Under the pieces are notes generated by a model, which ran no database searches, had not been told where the DNA came from, and saw nothing but the letters and a program-made list of their open reading frames with translations. DNA of 53,396 bases from Steroidobacteraceae bacterium (GTDB lineage: Bacteria; Pseudomonadota; Gammaproteobacteria; Steroidobacterales; Steroidobacteraceae), in the NCBI GenBank assembly GCA_029266835.1, contig JAQSWD010000010.1:1-53396 (forward strand). The letters run 5' to 3'. Shown here piece after piece: positions 9,743 through 17,264 of this stretch; position 1 is the stretch's first letter; every line of letters begins with the position of its first letter. The translations under genes were made by a program, and so were the position numbers.

Positions 9743-11110
9743 TCAATGCGCCCCGTTCGAATTCGTGCCGGTCAAAGCATCAACGACCCGCTCGAGCCGG
9801 CTGCTCCGCGAACCCTTCACCAGCACGCAGACTTCGCGCGTGAGTTCGGCGTTGACCGCGCGTGACAGCGACTCCGTATCCGCGAACCACTGCGCGCCCG
9901 CACCGAAGGCTTCCACGGCCAGCGCCGACAACTTGCCCGTGGCGAACAGCCGGTCGACACCGTTCACACGCGCGAACCTGCCGATCTCGCCGTGGCTGTC
10001 ATTGGCGGCTTCACCCAGCTCGCCCATGTCACCCATGACCAGCCAGCGGCGCGCATCGACATTCGCCAGCACTTCGATACCCGCCTTCATGGAACTCGGA
10101 TTCGCGTTGTAAGAGTCGTCCACGATCCAGGCACCACTGGGCGCGGTTTTGAACTGCAATCGGCCAGGAACCGGGCGCATTGTGGCAAGGCCCTGCCGTA
10201 CGTCGTTCAACGACGCGCCCGCCGCCATGGCGGCGGCCGCGGCGCACAAGGCATTGCTGACGTTGTGCCGGCCGGCGAGGCGCAATTCCACCGGCGTCGA
10301 TCCGGCGGGCGTGCGAATCTCGAAACGCGTGACGAAGCCGTCGCCGTCGATGGCCGTCTCGATGGAGCCTGCCGAGTAGTCAGCGGGCTGGTCGATTCCG
10401 AAGGTGACCACGCGCGCGTGCGTCATGCCGCGCCACAGGCCGGCGAATTCGTCATCGGCGTTGATCACCGCGGTCTGGCTGGCGTCGAGATCCGCGATCA
10501 TCTCGCCCTCGGCACGCGCCGCGCCCTCTATGGTTCCGAAGCCCTCGAGGTGTTCCGCGCCGGCGTTGGTGATCAGGCCGACCGTGGGCCGCGCGAGTTT
10601 GCACAACGCCGCCACTTCGCCGGGATGATTGGTGCCGATCTCGATAACGGCATGCCGATGCGCGGAGCCGAGCCGGTGCAACGTCAGCGGCACGCCGATG
10701 TGATTGTTGAGCGAGCCGCGCGTGTGCAGCGTTTCACCGGTACGCGCGAGAATGGCCGCGGCCATTTCCTTGCAAGTGGTCTTTCCGTTACTGCCCGCCA
10801 CGCCCACCACCGGCAGGCTGAACTGCGCACGCCAGGCCGCCGCGGATTTTTGCAGGGCCTCGAGCGTATCGCCGACGAGGATCTGCGCGATGTTCGCTTC
10901 GATGCGCGTGTCGACCACGGCGCCCGCCGCGCCCGCGGCGGCGGCCGCCGCCACGAATTCATTGGCGTTGAACCGCGGACCACGCAGCGCGACGAACAAT
11001 TCGCCGGGCTCGAGGGCGCGCGTATCGCTGGACACGCCCGTATAGGCGCGGTCCTGGCCGACCAGCTCGCCGCCGCAGGCCTTGGCGAACCAGCTCAGCG
11101 TGCGGCTCAT
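9743..11110 (-). CDS. murF: UDP-MurNAc-tripeptide--D-Ala-D-Ala ligase MurF
   Basis: Adds D-Ala-D-Ala, the product of Ddl, to UDP-MurNAc-tripeptide. The ATP loop is [14 protein letters not shown], followed by [49 protein letters not shown] and MGDMGELG. The N-terminal substrate-binding domain begins with [18 protein letters not shown]. It is 455 residues, the normal length. It overlaps murE by four bases. Confidence 0.95.
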   Translation of the reverse strand: MSRTLSWFAKACGGELVGQDRAYTGVSSDTRALEPGELFVALRGPRFNANEFVAAAAAAGAAGAVVDTRIEANIAQILVGDTLEALQKSAAAWRAQFSLPVVGVAGSNGKTTCKEMAAAILARTGETLHTRGSLNNHIGVPLTLHRLGSAHRHAVIEIGTNHPGEVAALCKLARPTVGLITNAGAEHLEGFGTIEGAARAEGEMIADLDASQTAVINADDEFAGLWRGMTHARVVTFGIDQPADYSAGSIETAIDGDGFVTRFEIRTPAGSTPVELRLAGRHNVSNALCAAAAAMAAGASLNDVRQGLATMRPVPGRLQFKTAPSGAWIVDDSYNANPSSMKAGIEVLANVDARRWLVMGDMGELGEAANDSHGEIGRFARVNGVDRLFATGKLSALAVEAFGAGAQWFADTESLSRAVNAELTREVCVLVKGSRSSRLERVVDALTGTNSNGAH

Positions 11111-12636
11111 GCGTCACCGCCGGCGCGCGTGCCTTGGGATCCATCGCGAGCCGCGCCGAGCGCCGCCCTGACTACCTTCTGATCGCTGAACGGCCGTCGT
11201 TCCTGGCCATAGATCTGGTAGTCCTCGTGACCCTTGCCGGCCACGACGACCACGTCGTCCTTGCCAGCCTCGGCGATGGCATCGCGAATGGCGCGCGCGC
11301 GATCGAGTTCGATGCGGAAAGGCTTGCCGGCCGGAATCCCCGCGCCGATCCCCGCCGCGATCGCTTCCGGGGATTCGGTGCGCGGGTTGTCGTCGGTGAT
11401 GATGATGTCGTCGGCGATCTCGGCGGCAATGGCGCCCATGACGGGGCGTTTGCCCGGGTCGCGGTCCCCGCCGCATCCAAACACCACGCCGAGCCGGCCG
11501 CGACAATGCGCACGCGCAGCGCTCAACGCCTTCTGCAAGGCGTCGGGCGTGTGGGCGTAGTCGACGATGGCCAGCGGCCCGGATGCGCCGCCGAAAGTTT
11601 CCATGCGCCCGGGTGCGGCGTGCACCTGCGCGATCGCCGCCAACACCTGATCCAGCGGCACATCCCAGTCGAGCAGCACGGCGACGACAGCCAGAAGGTT
11701 GTCGACGTTGAAGTCGCCAACCAGCGAGCAGGTCAAGGCGCCCGTGCCCCAGCTCGAGTCGAATTCCAGCTCGATGCCGCGCGTCGACAGTTCGACGTGC
11801 ATGGCGCGCACGAAGCCGTGCGTGGCACGCACGCGCGACTGGTGCCCGCGGCAGGTGACCACCAGGCGGCCGCGTCCGCGCGGATCGATGGCGAGTTGCC
11901 GGCCGAACGCGTCGTCCACGTTGATGACGCGGGACTCGAGGTCTTCGCGAGTGAACAGCCGCGCCTTGGCGGCGCCGTAGCTGTCCATGGTGCCGTGGTA
12001 ATCGAGGTGATCGCGTGTGAGATTGGTGAAGACCGCCGTGCGGAAGCGCACGGCCGCGACGCGCGACTGGTCGAGCGCGTGCGACGACACTTCCATGGCC
12101 ACGTTCGCGGCACCGCCGGCTCGCAGCCTGGCGAGCGTGCGCTGCACCGTGATGGCATCGCCGGTGGTCAGCGAGCTGGCGGCGAGTTCACCGGGGCGGC
12201 CTGTGCCGATGGTGCCCATATAGGCGGCGGCGCGCCCGACGCGCTCCAGCGCCTGCGCCAGTAGATAGGCACAGGTGGTCTTGCCGTTCGTGCCGGTGAC
12301 CCCGGCGATCGAAAGACTGGCCGAGGGCGCACCGAAGAAACGGCCGGCGATGGCGCTGGCGTGCTCGCGCAGATGCGCCACGGGCGCGATGACGATGTCC
12401 GACGGCAGATCGGGCACCACGGCGACCGGCGCCGGCTCCCACAGCACCGCGCACGCGCCATTCGCCACGGCCTGGGATGCATACGCGAGGCCATGCTCCT
12501 GCGAGCCGCGTACCGCGAGAAAGGCACTGCCAGGACGCGCGGCGCGGCCATCCTGCGTGAGATCGCTGATGGCGACGTCACGCGGCAGTTCCGCGAGTCC
12601 CGCGAGCAGATCCTGCAGCGAATGCGTGGCGGTCAT
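11107..12636 (-). CDS. murE: UDP-MurNAc-L-Ala-D-Glu--2,6-diaminopimelate ligase MurE
   Basis: Adds meso-diaminopimelate as third residue of the stem peptide. Present are the S/T-rich uridine loop DLTQDGRAARPGSAFLAVRG, the ATP loop GVTGTNGKTTCAYLL, SSHALDQSRV, FTNLTRDHLDYHGTM and FGCGGDRDPGKRPVMG. DNPRTESP is the motif that reads meso-DAP rather than lysine, consistent with a Gram-negative wall. It is 509 residues. ATG overlaps the ftsI stop and the 3' end overlaps murF. Confidence 0.95.
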   Translation of the reverse strand: MTATHSLQDLLAGLAELPRDVAISDLTQDGRAARPGSAFLAVRGSQEHGLAYASQAVANGACAVLWEPAPVAVVPDLPSDIVIAPVAHLREHASAIAGRFFGAPSASLSIAGVTGTNGKTTCAYLLAQALERVGRAAAYMGTIGTGRPGELAASSLTTGDAITVQRTLARLRAGGAANVAMEVSSHALDQSRVAAVRFRTAVFTNLTRDHLDYHGTMDSYGAAKARLFTREDLESRVINVDDAFGRQLAIDPRGRGRLVVTCRGHQSRVRATHGFVRAMHVELSTRGIELEFDSSWGTGALTCSLVGDFNVDNLLAVVAVLLDWDVPLDQVLAAIAQVHAAPGRMETFGGASGPLAIVDYAHTPDALQKALSAARAHCRGRLGVVFGCGGDRDPGKRPVMGAIAAEIADDIIITDDNPRTESPEAIAAGIGAGIPAGKPFRIELDRARAIRDAIAEAGKDDVVVVAGKGHEDYQIYGQERRPFSDQKVVRAALGAARDGSQGTRAGGDA

Positions 12637-14420
12637 CGGGTGGCGACCTGGCGAACGGGCGTCGGGTCGTCGTTCACCGGCGCATCCGGCGGCACGGCCA
12701 GAAGGCGCAGGGCGCCACCGACGACACCGGAGAACACCGGTGCGGCTACTTCGCCGCCGTAGTACTTGCCGGCGCCCGGCTCATCGATGACCACCACGGC
12801 GGCGAGGCGCGGCGAACTGGCGGGAGCGATGCCGCCGAAAACCGCGAGATATCGATCCGTGGCATACCCGCCGGCGGTGGCCTTCCACGCCGTGCCGGTC
12901 TTGCCCGCAACCGAGTAGCCAGGGATGGCGGCCAGTTTGCCGCCGCCCTCGGGCGCGACCACGGACTCCAGCAGGTGCACCAGCATGCGCGACACGCCAG
13001 CATCCATTGCCCGGTTGCCTTCCGGCGGGTTTTCGACGCGCAGGAACGAGATCGGTCGAGAGACACCCATCGACGCCACCGTCGCATAGGCATGCGCCAG
13101 CTGCAGCGGCGTGACGGAGAGCCCGTAGCCGCGCGACATCGAGGAAATCCCCACCGGGCGCCAGTGCGAGTAGTGAGGCAGGAGCCCGGCGGACTCACCC
13201 GGATAACCAGAAGTCGTCACCTGGCCGAAGCCCAGCGCCGTCAGCGTGCCGTACATCTGCGCGGGTTCCAGCGCCAGTGCGACCTTGGTCATGCCGACGT
13301 TGGAACTCTTGGCGAGGATGGTCGCGAGATTCACCGCGCCGAGGTTCTGACGATCCTCGAGTAGTTTGGCGCCGACCTTGATGTAACCGGGGTTGGTGTC
13401 GATGACGCTGTGGTCGTCGAAGCGGCCGGAGGCGAGACCGGCTGCGACGACAAAGGGCTTGATCGATGAACCCGGCTCCACGATGTCGGTGACCGCGCGG
13501 TTGCGATAGGTCTTGGCCTTGATCTGGTCGCGGTCGTTCGGGTTGTAGGCCGGCTGGTTGACCATGGCGAGCACTTCGCCCGTGGCCACGTCCAGCACAA
13601 TCACCGAGCCCGACTTGGCACGCTGGTCGCGGATCGCGGCCTTCAGCTCGCGATACGCGAGGTACTGGATGCGCAGGTCGACGGAAAGCACGAGGTTGCG
13701 CCCCGGGCGCATCGCGCGGATCTCCTCGACGTTCTGCACGATCTTGCCGTAGCGATCCTGGATCACGCGCTTCGCGCCATCCTCGCCGGCCAGCCAATGA
13801 TCGAACGCCAGTTCCAGGCCTTCCTGCCCTTCATCGTCGATGCTGGTGAAGCCGAGGATGTGCCCGGCCACTTCGCCGGTGGGATAGTACCGGCGGTATT
13901 CGCGCATCAGGTAGACGCCGGGAATTTCCAGCGCGCGGATCTTCTGCGCCTCCACCGGCTGCATGTGACGCGCGAGATAGAGGAACTCGCGGTCGAGATT
14001 GGAGGTTACGCGGCGCGCGAGCTCGGTCTTGTCGCGCTTGAGAGCCTTCGCGAGGCGCGGCAGCTGATCGCTGGCCAGCGCGAGCTCCTTCGGGTTCACC
14101 CACACGGAGTCCACTGGCGTCGACACCGCCAGCGGCTCACCGTAGCGATCCGTGATCGTGCCGCGCGTGGCGGTGATTTCCGCCACGCGCGAAAAACGCG
14201 CATCACCCTGCCTGGCAAGAAACTTGTGGTCTTTGAGCTGCAGCTGCACCGCGCGGTAGGCGAGACCGAAGGCCCCGCACACCAGCAGCGCCAGCACGAA
14301 GTTGGCTCGCCAGCGGAAGTTCCTCGGATCGTCTCGGCCATTGCCGCCCGTGCCGCCGCTCTCGCTGCGGACTCGGCCGCGCTTGCTGCCGGAGAAGATC
14401 TTCATGGAGCCGGCCTTCAT
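12633..14420 (-). CDS. ftsI: Peptidoglycan D,D-transpeptidase FtsI (PBP3)
   Basis: Class B penicillin-binding protein that cross-links septal peptidoglycan. The N-terminal membrane anchor (NFVLALLVCGAFGLAYRAVQL) is followed by the dimerisation domain and the transpeptidase motifs EPGSSIKPF (SxxK), KSSNVG (SxN) and AGKTGTAWK (KTG). ATG 14420 overlaps the ftsL stop as ATGA and gives 595 residues. ATG at 14405 is an alternative five codons later. A basic Gly/Arg-rich cytoplasmic tail precedes the anchor. Confidence 0.94.
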   Translation of the reverse strand: MKAGSMKIFSGSKRGRVRSESGGTGGNGRDDPRNFRWRANFVLALLVCGAFGLAYRAVQLQLKDHKFLARQGDARFSRVAEITATRGTITDRYGEPLAVSTPVDSVWVNPKELALASDQLPRLAKALKRDKTELARRVTSNLDREFLYLARHMQPVEAQKIRALEIPGVYLMREYRRYYPTGEVAGHILGFTSIDDEGQEGLELAFDHWLAGEDGAKRVIQDRYGKIVQNVEEIRAMRPGRNLVLSVDLRIQYLAYRELKAAIRDQRAKSGSVIVLDVATGEVLAMVNQPAYNPNDRDQIKAKTYRNRAVTDIVEPGSSIKPFVVAAGLASGRFDDHSVIDTNPGYIKVGAKLLEDRQNLGAVNLATILAKSSNVGMTKVALALEPAQMYGTLTALGFGQVTTSGYPGESAGLLPHYSHWRPVGISSMSRGYGLSVTPLQLAHAYATVASMGVSRPISFLRVENPPEGNRAMDAGVSRMLVHLLESVVAPEGGGKLAAIPGYSVAGKTGTAWKATAGGYATDRYLAVFGGIAPASSPRLAAVVVIDEPGAGKYYGGEVAAPVFSGVVGGALRLLAVPPDAPVNDDPTPVRQVATR

Positions 14421-14701
14421 GGCGACACCAGCTCGATGTCCTTGGGTGGCGGCATGGACATCTTCAACTTCGTGCCGGCCACGTTTTCGACGAAGGCGTG
14501 CGTGGACCAGGCGCTCTGCTCGAGCTGCAGCTGGCCCCACTCGACCTCGAGATTGTCGCGGCGCGCGTTCAGCCGCTCGAGCTCGACGAACAACTCGCGC
14601 GCGCGGTGCTTGGAGTAGATAGCCCCGGCCGCGGAGCCGAGCGCCGCGAGCCACAGCAGCGGGATCGCCAGGGCGACGATTTTGCGACCGACGGCACCCA
14701 T
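14417..14701 (-). CDS. ftsL: Cell division protein FtsL
   Basis: Small bitopic protein of the FtsQLB complex. The 94 residues have one transmembrane helix (IVALAIPLLWLAALGSAAGA) and a heptad-type coiled coil (HRARELFVELERLNARRDNLEVEWGQLQLEQ). The C-terminal Trp-Ser..., VENVAGTKLKMSMP region is typical. ATG 14701 directly follows the TAG of a mini-ORF, in the same frame. It lies between rsmH and ftsI as usual. The rsmH-ftsL junction is expanded by tandem repeats (separate entry). Confidence 0.9.
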   Translation of the reverse strand: MGAVGRKIVALAIPLLWLAALGSAAGAIYSKHRARELFVELERLNARRDNLEVEWGQLQLEQSAWSTHAFVENVAGTKLKMSMPPPKDIELVSP

Positions 14702-14806
14702 CTACCGGACGCTCCGTGTGACGGTCATGCGCGCACCTTCTGTGCATCCTTCATGCGCGCACCTTCTGTGCATCCTTCATGCGCGCACCTTCTGTGCATC
14801 CTTCAT
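14702..14806 (-). other. Chain of four mini-ORFs linking rsmH to ftsL
   Basis: From the rsmH stop three identical 9-codon ORFs (MKDAQKVRA) run at 14806-14777, 14780-14751 and 14754-14725. Each starts on ATGA overlapping the previous stop. A fourth, MTVTRSVR at 14728-14702, ends in TAG immediately before the ftsL ATG. Each unit carries AGAAGG seven bases before the next ATG. The peptides copy the rsmH C-terminus (AQKVRA). This is what sequence shows. That the chain relays ribosomes or tunes FtsL level is inference. Confidence 0.6.
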
Positions 14807-14823
14807 GCGCGCACCTTCTGTGC
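14726..14823. repeat. 26-bp tandem repeat, 3.8 copies
   Basis: Perfect units at 14726-14751, 14752-14777 and 14778-14803, then a 20-base partial copy 14804-14823 that is the 3' end of rsmH. The unit begins CATGCGCGCACCTTCTGTGC on the plus strand. The 26-base period equals a 30-base ORF minus a 4-base ATGA overlap, so every copy keeps the stop/start junction working. Copy number may vary between strains. Confidence 0.95.
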
Positions 14824-15741
14824 GACTCGCAGAACGCTGGAACGCGCGCGCGGGTTGGCGGCGAGTTCCTCGTCTCCGGCGCGGGTCTTGGAGCCGATCC
14901 GCGCGAGGCGCGGCTGCGCGCTCTCCGGAATCACCGGCAGACCCGCGTACACCGGGTCGACCGTGGAATGCGCCTGAATGAACTGCTTTACGAGACGGTC
15001 TTCCAGAGAATGGAAACTGATGACGGCCAGCCGGCCGCCGACGGCCAGCAGATCCAGTGCCGCCGCGAGCCCGCGGCGCAACTGGCCCAGCTCGTCGTTC
15101 ACGTGCATTCGCAGGGCCTGGAACGTCCGCGTAGCCGGGTTTTTTCCGGGCTCACGAGTGCGCACGGCGCGGGCCACCAGTTCGGCGAGTTGCAACGTGG
15201 TGGTCAGGGGCTGGCTGGCGCGCGTCGCCACGATCTGCGCGGCGATCCGCCGCGCGAAGCGCTCCTCCCCGAGAGTCGCGATCACCTCGCGAATCTCAGG
15301 CTCGCCCGCACGCGCGAGCCATGCGGAAACCGGTTCGCCGCTCGCCGGGTCCATGCGCATGTCGAGCGGGCCATCCGCCCGGAAGCTGAAACCACGTGTG
15401 GGGTCGTCGAGCTGCGGTGAAGAGACGCCGAGGTCGAACAAGATGCCGCGCACGGCCCGGCCCGGAAAGAGCCCTTGCACGCGCGCGGCGATATCGGCAA
15501 ACGGCGCGCCGACGAGCGCAAGCCGCACTTCGTCGGGAAAACGGCGGTGGCCGGCCTCGATGGCCGCCGGGTCCCGGTCGAACGCGAGCACGCGCCCTTC
15601 GGGGCCGAGTGCCCCGAGGATGAGTGCCGTATGTCCGCCGCGCCCGAACGTCGCATCTATGTATAGGCCGTCCGCCTGTACCGCGAGTGCTTCGAACGCT
15701 TCCCGGGCAAGCACCGGTATGTGCGCGTCCAAATCACTCAC
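14803..15741 (-). CDS. rsmH: 16S rRNA (cytosine(1402)-N4)-methyltransferase RsmH
   Basis: SAM-dependent enzyme that methylates C1402 in the ribosomal P site. Motifs: HIPVLAREAFEAL, YIDATFGRGGHTALIL (SAM loop), AFDRDPAAI, GILFDLGVSSPQLDDPTRGFSFRADGPLDMRMD and VISFHSLEDRLVKQF. GTG 15741 gives 312 residues, but AAGGA abuts that GTG. TTG at 15732 sits nine bases from AAGGA and would give MDAHIPVLA, closer to the usual family start. The start region lies in a 54-bp duplication and the end in a 26-bp repeat. Confidence 0.94.
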   Translation of the reverse strand: MSDLDAHIPVLAREAFEALAVQADGLYIDATFGRGGHTALILGALGPEGRVLAFDRDPAAIEAGHRRFPDEVRLALVGAPFADIAARVQGLFPGRAVRGILFDLGVSSPQLDDPTRGFSFRADGPLDMRMDPASGEPVSAWLARAGEPEIREVIATLGEERFARRIAAQIVATRASQPLTTTLQLAELVARAVRTREPGKNPATRTFQALRMHVNDELGQLRRGLAAALDLLAVGGRLAVISFHSLEDRLVKQFIQAHSTVDPVYAGLPVIPESAQPRLARIGSKTRAGDEELAANPRARSSVLRVAQKVRA

Positions 15742-15844
15742 TCCTTCAAGCGGCTGTCAGTCCGCCCCCGTCTTCTCAAGCGCCGTTGCCCTCACTCCTT
15801 CAAGCGGCTGTCAGTCCGCCCCCGTCTTCTCAAGCGCCGTTGCC
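15737..15844. repeat. 54-bp perfect tandem duplication containing the rsmH start and leader
   Basis: 15737-15790 and 15791-15844 are identical. On the minus strand each copy ends with GAAGGAGTGAG, so the Shine-Dalgarno sequence and first start codon of rsmH exist twice. Two short frames read the same peptide: ATG 15846-15811 (MATALEKTGAD) and GTG 15795-15757, which is the same with VRATALEKTGAD. Both stop just before the next SD. The duplication looks recent because no base differs. Confidence 0.93.
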
Positions 15845-15935
15845 ATGGATGCGGGCTGCCGAGCAGCGTCGCACCCTACCCATTGACCTTTCGTCCAACC
15901 CATCTGTCTGGCACTAACTACTCAGCCCGGCCCGC

Positions 15936-16388
15936 TCACAGCGTGAGCGAATCGAGCTCGGAAGGCAGATCGGTGGTGGCGGCCTCGTTCGCGAGCCAGA
16001 GGGTGCGACGCTCGTTCCAGCGCGCCTCGTCCCATAACTCGCAGCGATTGCCCTGACCGATCAGCATCCCGTGTCGCTCGAGTTGCGCGAATTCGCGCAA
16101 CTCGGACGGCAGCAACAGTCGTCCATGCCCGTCAAGGTCCAGTTCGGTGGCGTGACCCACCATCAGGCGTTGCAGTCGACGCGCTTGCGCATGTAATGAA
16201 GGCAGCGCCATCAACTTCCGCTCGATCTGTTCCCAGTCGGGCAAGGGGTAAAGGAGGAGGCATTGATCCCGGTCGACAGTGGCAACCAGCTTTCCCTGAC
16301 TTCGTTCGAGCGCGTGCTCGCGGTACCGGGTGGGAAAAACCATCCGGCCCTTGTCGTCCAGGGTCACTTTTGTTGCACCGCGAAACAT
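15936..16388 (-). CDS. mraZ: Transcriptional regulator MraZ
   Basis: First gene of the dcw cluster. Two SpoVT-AbrB-like repeats are visible: FRGATKVTLDDKGRMVFPTRYRE near the start and ATELDLDGHGRLLLPSELREFAQL near 80-105. MraZ in enterobacteria represses its own promoter and the dcw operon by binding direct repeats. A matching operator is present upstream (separate entry). The 150 residues are the normal length. The C-terminal tail is acidic. About 195 bases separate it from rsmH, partly filled by the 54-bp duplication. Confidence 0.95.
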   Translation of the reverse strand: MFRGATKVTLDDKGRMVFPTRYREHALERSQGKLVATVDRDQCLLLYPLPDWEQIERKLMALPSLHAQARRLQRLMVGHATELDLDGHGRLLLPSELREFAQLERHGMLIGQGNRCELWDEARWNERRTLWLANEAATTDLPSELDSLTL

Positions 16389-16406
16389 GGATCAGCAGGC
16401 TCGTTA

Positions 16407-16445
16407 AGCCCATTTCTCCCCACTTTCTCCCACTTGCCGCCACTA
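16407..16445 (-). promoter_or_regulatory. MraZ operator: four 10-bp-spaced repeats
   Basis: On the minus strand four boxes follow each other at exactly 10-base spacing: AGTGGC, AGTGGG, AGTGGG and AATGGG. This is the known MraZ-box arrangement (TGGGN repeats one helical turn apart). The first box overlaps the -10 hexamer, so bound MraZ should block transcription start. The last box lies about 20 bases before the mraZ start codon. Confidence 0.85.
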
Positions 16446-16469
16446 TAGACCCGCTGTGGGGAGGGTCAA
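16442..16469 (-). promoter_or_regulatory. mraZ/dcw sigma-70 promoter
   Basis: Minus strand TTGACC (16469-16464) and TATAGT (16447-16442) with a 16-base spacer. Both match sigma-70 hexamers well, and the -10 runs into the MraZ operator. This is the evident main promoter for the cluster below it, since later genes are nearly gapless. Confidence 0.75.
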
Positions 16470-16948
16470 GCGTTAAATCGCTAAATTTTCTCGTGGCGAC
16501 AGCGACTTACAGCATGTTGGATAGCATTTTATGAGAGTCGCTACCCTTCCCGATCAGTAGGTTGGCTCGGTTAGCTCATACAGTGCTTTCACAAGTAGCG
16601 GCCTGTATGGGGCTCCGAAACTATCTTTTCGGGGCCCGTAGATTGCCCAAAAGAGACAGCGTTTCACCATCGGATCAATGGGCCGCGCCTGGTGGAAATT
16701 GTCTCGACGCGTTGTTGCGGTGACGGCGGCTGCGTGCGCAGGGCAGTTCGACGCTCCCTCACCCGGAGATTGCGCAAGGACAGAGCCGCGTCGACCCATC
16801 GATTCTGTAAAGCCCAACTTGCTGCAAGTCTCATTTTGATGAGGCCCGCGCGCCGAAGCGTCCGGTCGAGGTCTGCACAGGGTGAATAATCCGGTGATCG
16901 CGAAACGGTGCTCTCGCACCGCCGTCCACAACAAACGAACGATCACAA
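16470..16948. other. 479-bp divergent intergenic region between mraZ and the ACP cassette
   Basis: No convincing gene. The part 16471-16545 is distinctly AT-richer than its surroundings, and AGCGACT/AGTCGCT form inverted arms around 16500-16545. A second short hairpin (CCGAAA/TTTCGG) lies near 16615-16640. A minus-strand frame across 16554-16961 has no recognisable domain and lies antisense to the cassette start. A promoter for the ACP operon must lie here, but I cannot place it with confidence. Confidence 0.5.
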
Positions 16949-17239
16949 ATGCAGAACGCACAAAAAATCGTGTCGGAAGACCAAGCCGCCGGGAACATCG
17001 AACTGCTCCGCCATTTCCTCGCCGACCGTTTCCTGTTCGACCCCGATGCGCATATCGACCCTGACGCCTCGTTGATCGGGACCGGCGTCCTGGACTCGAC
17101 CGGCGCGATGGAACTCGTGTTCTTCCTCGAGGAAAAATTCGGCATCGAGGTCGCGGACACGGAACTCGTTCCCCAGAACCTCGACTCGCTCCACAAGATC
17201 GGGGCGTACGTCGAGCGCAAGACCTCGGCAGCTAGTTAG
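16949..17239 (+). CDS. Acyl carrier protein, first gene of an accessory cassette
   Basis: 96-residue phosphopantetheine carrier. The attachment site is Ser50 in GVLDSTGAMELVFFLEEKFGIEV, the DST variant seen in stand-alone carriers of exosortase-type and polysaccharide loci rather than the DSL of fatty-acid AcpP. The acidic composition and helix pattern fit the fold. It starts a plus-strand run with an acyl-AMP ligase 25 bases downstream, which likely loads it. No strong Shine-Dalgarno sequence precedes ATG 16949. A phosphopantetheinyl transferase elsewhere in the window (49932-50678) could activate it. Confidence 0.9.
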   Translation: MQNAQKIVSEDQAAGNIELLRHFLADRFLFDPDAHIDPDASLIGTGVLDSTGAMELVFFLEEKFGIEVADTELVPQNLDSLHKIGAYVERKTSAAS

Positions 17240-17264
17240 TACCGGTCCGGCCGGCTGGATCGTG

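Noticed and set aside
14726..14823. CRISPR-like direct repeats
   Set aside because: Units are directly contiguous without spacers and no cas gene is present; it is a simple tandem repeat.
16554..16961. 135-codon minus-strand frame in the mraZ-ACP gap
   Set aside because: No domain, no ribosome-binding site, and it overlaps the start of the carrier-protein gene.
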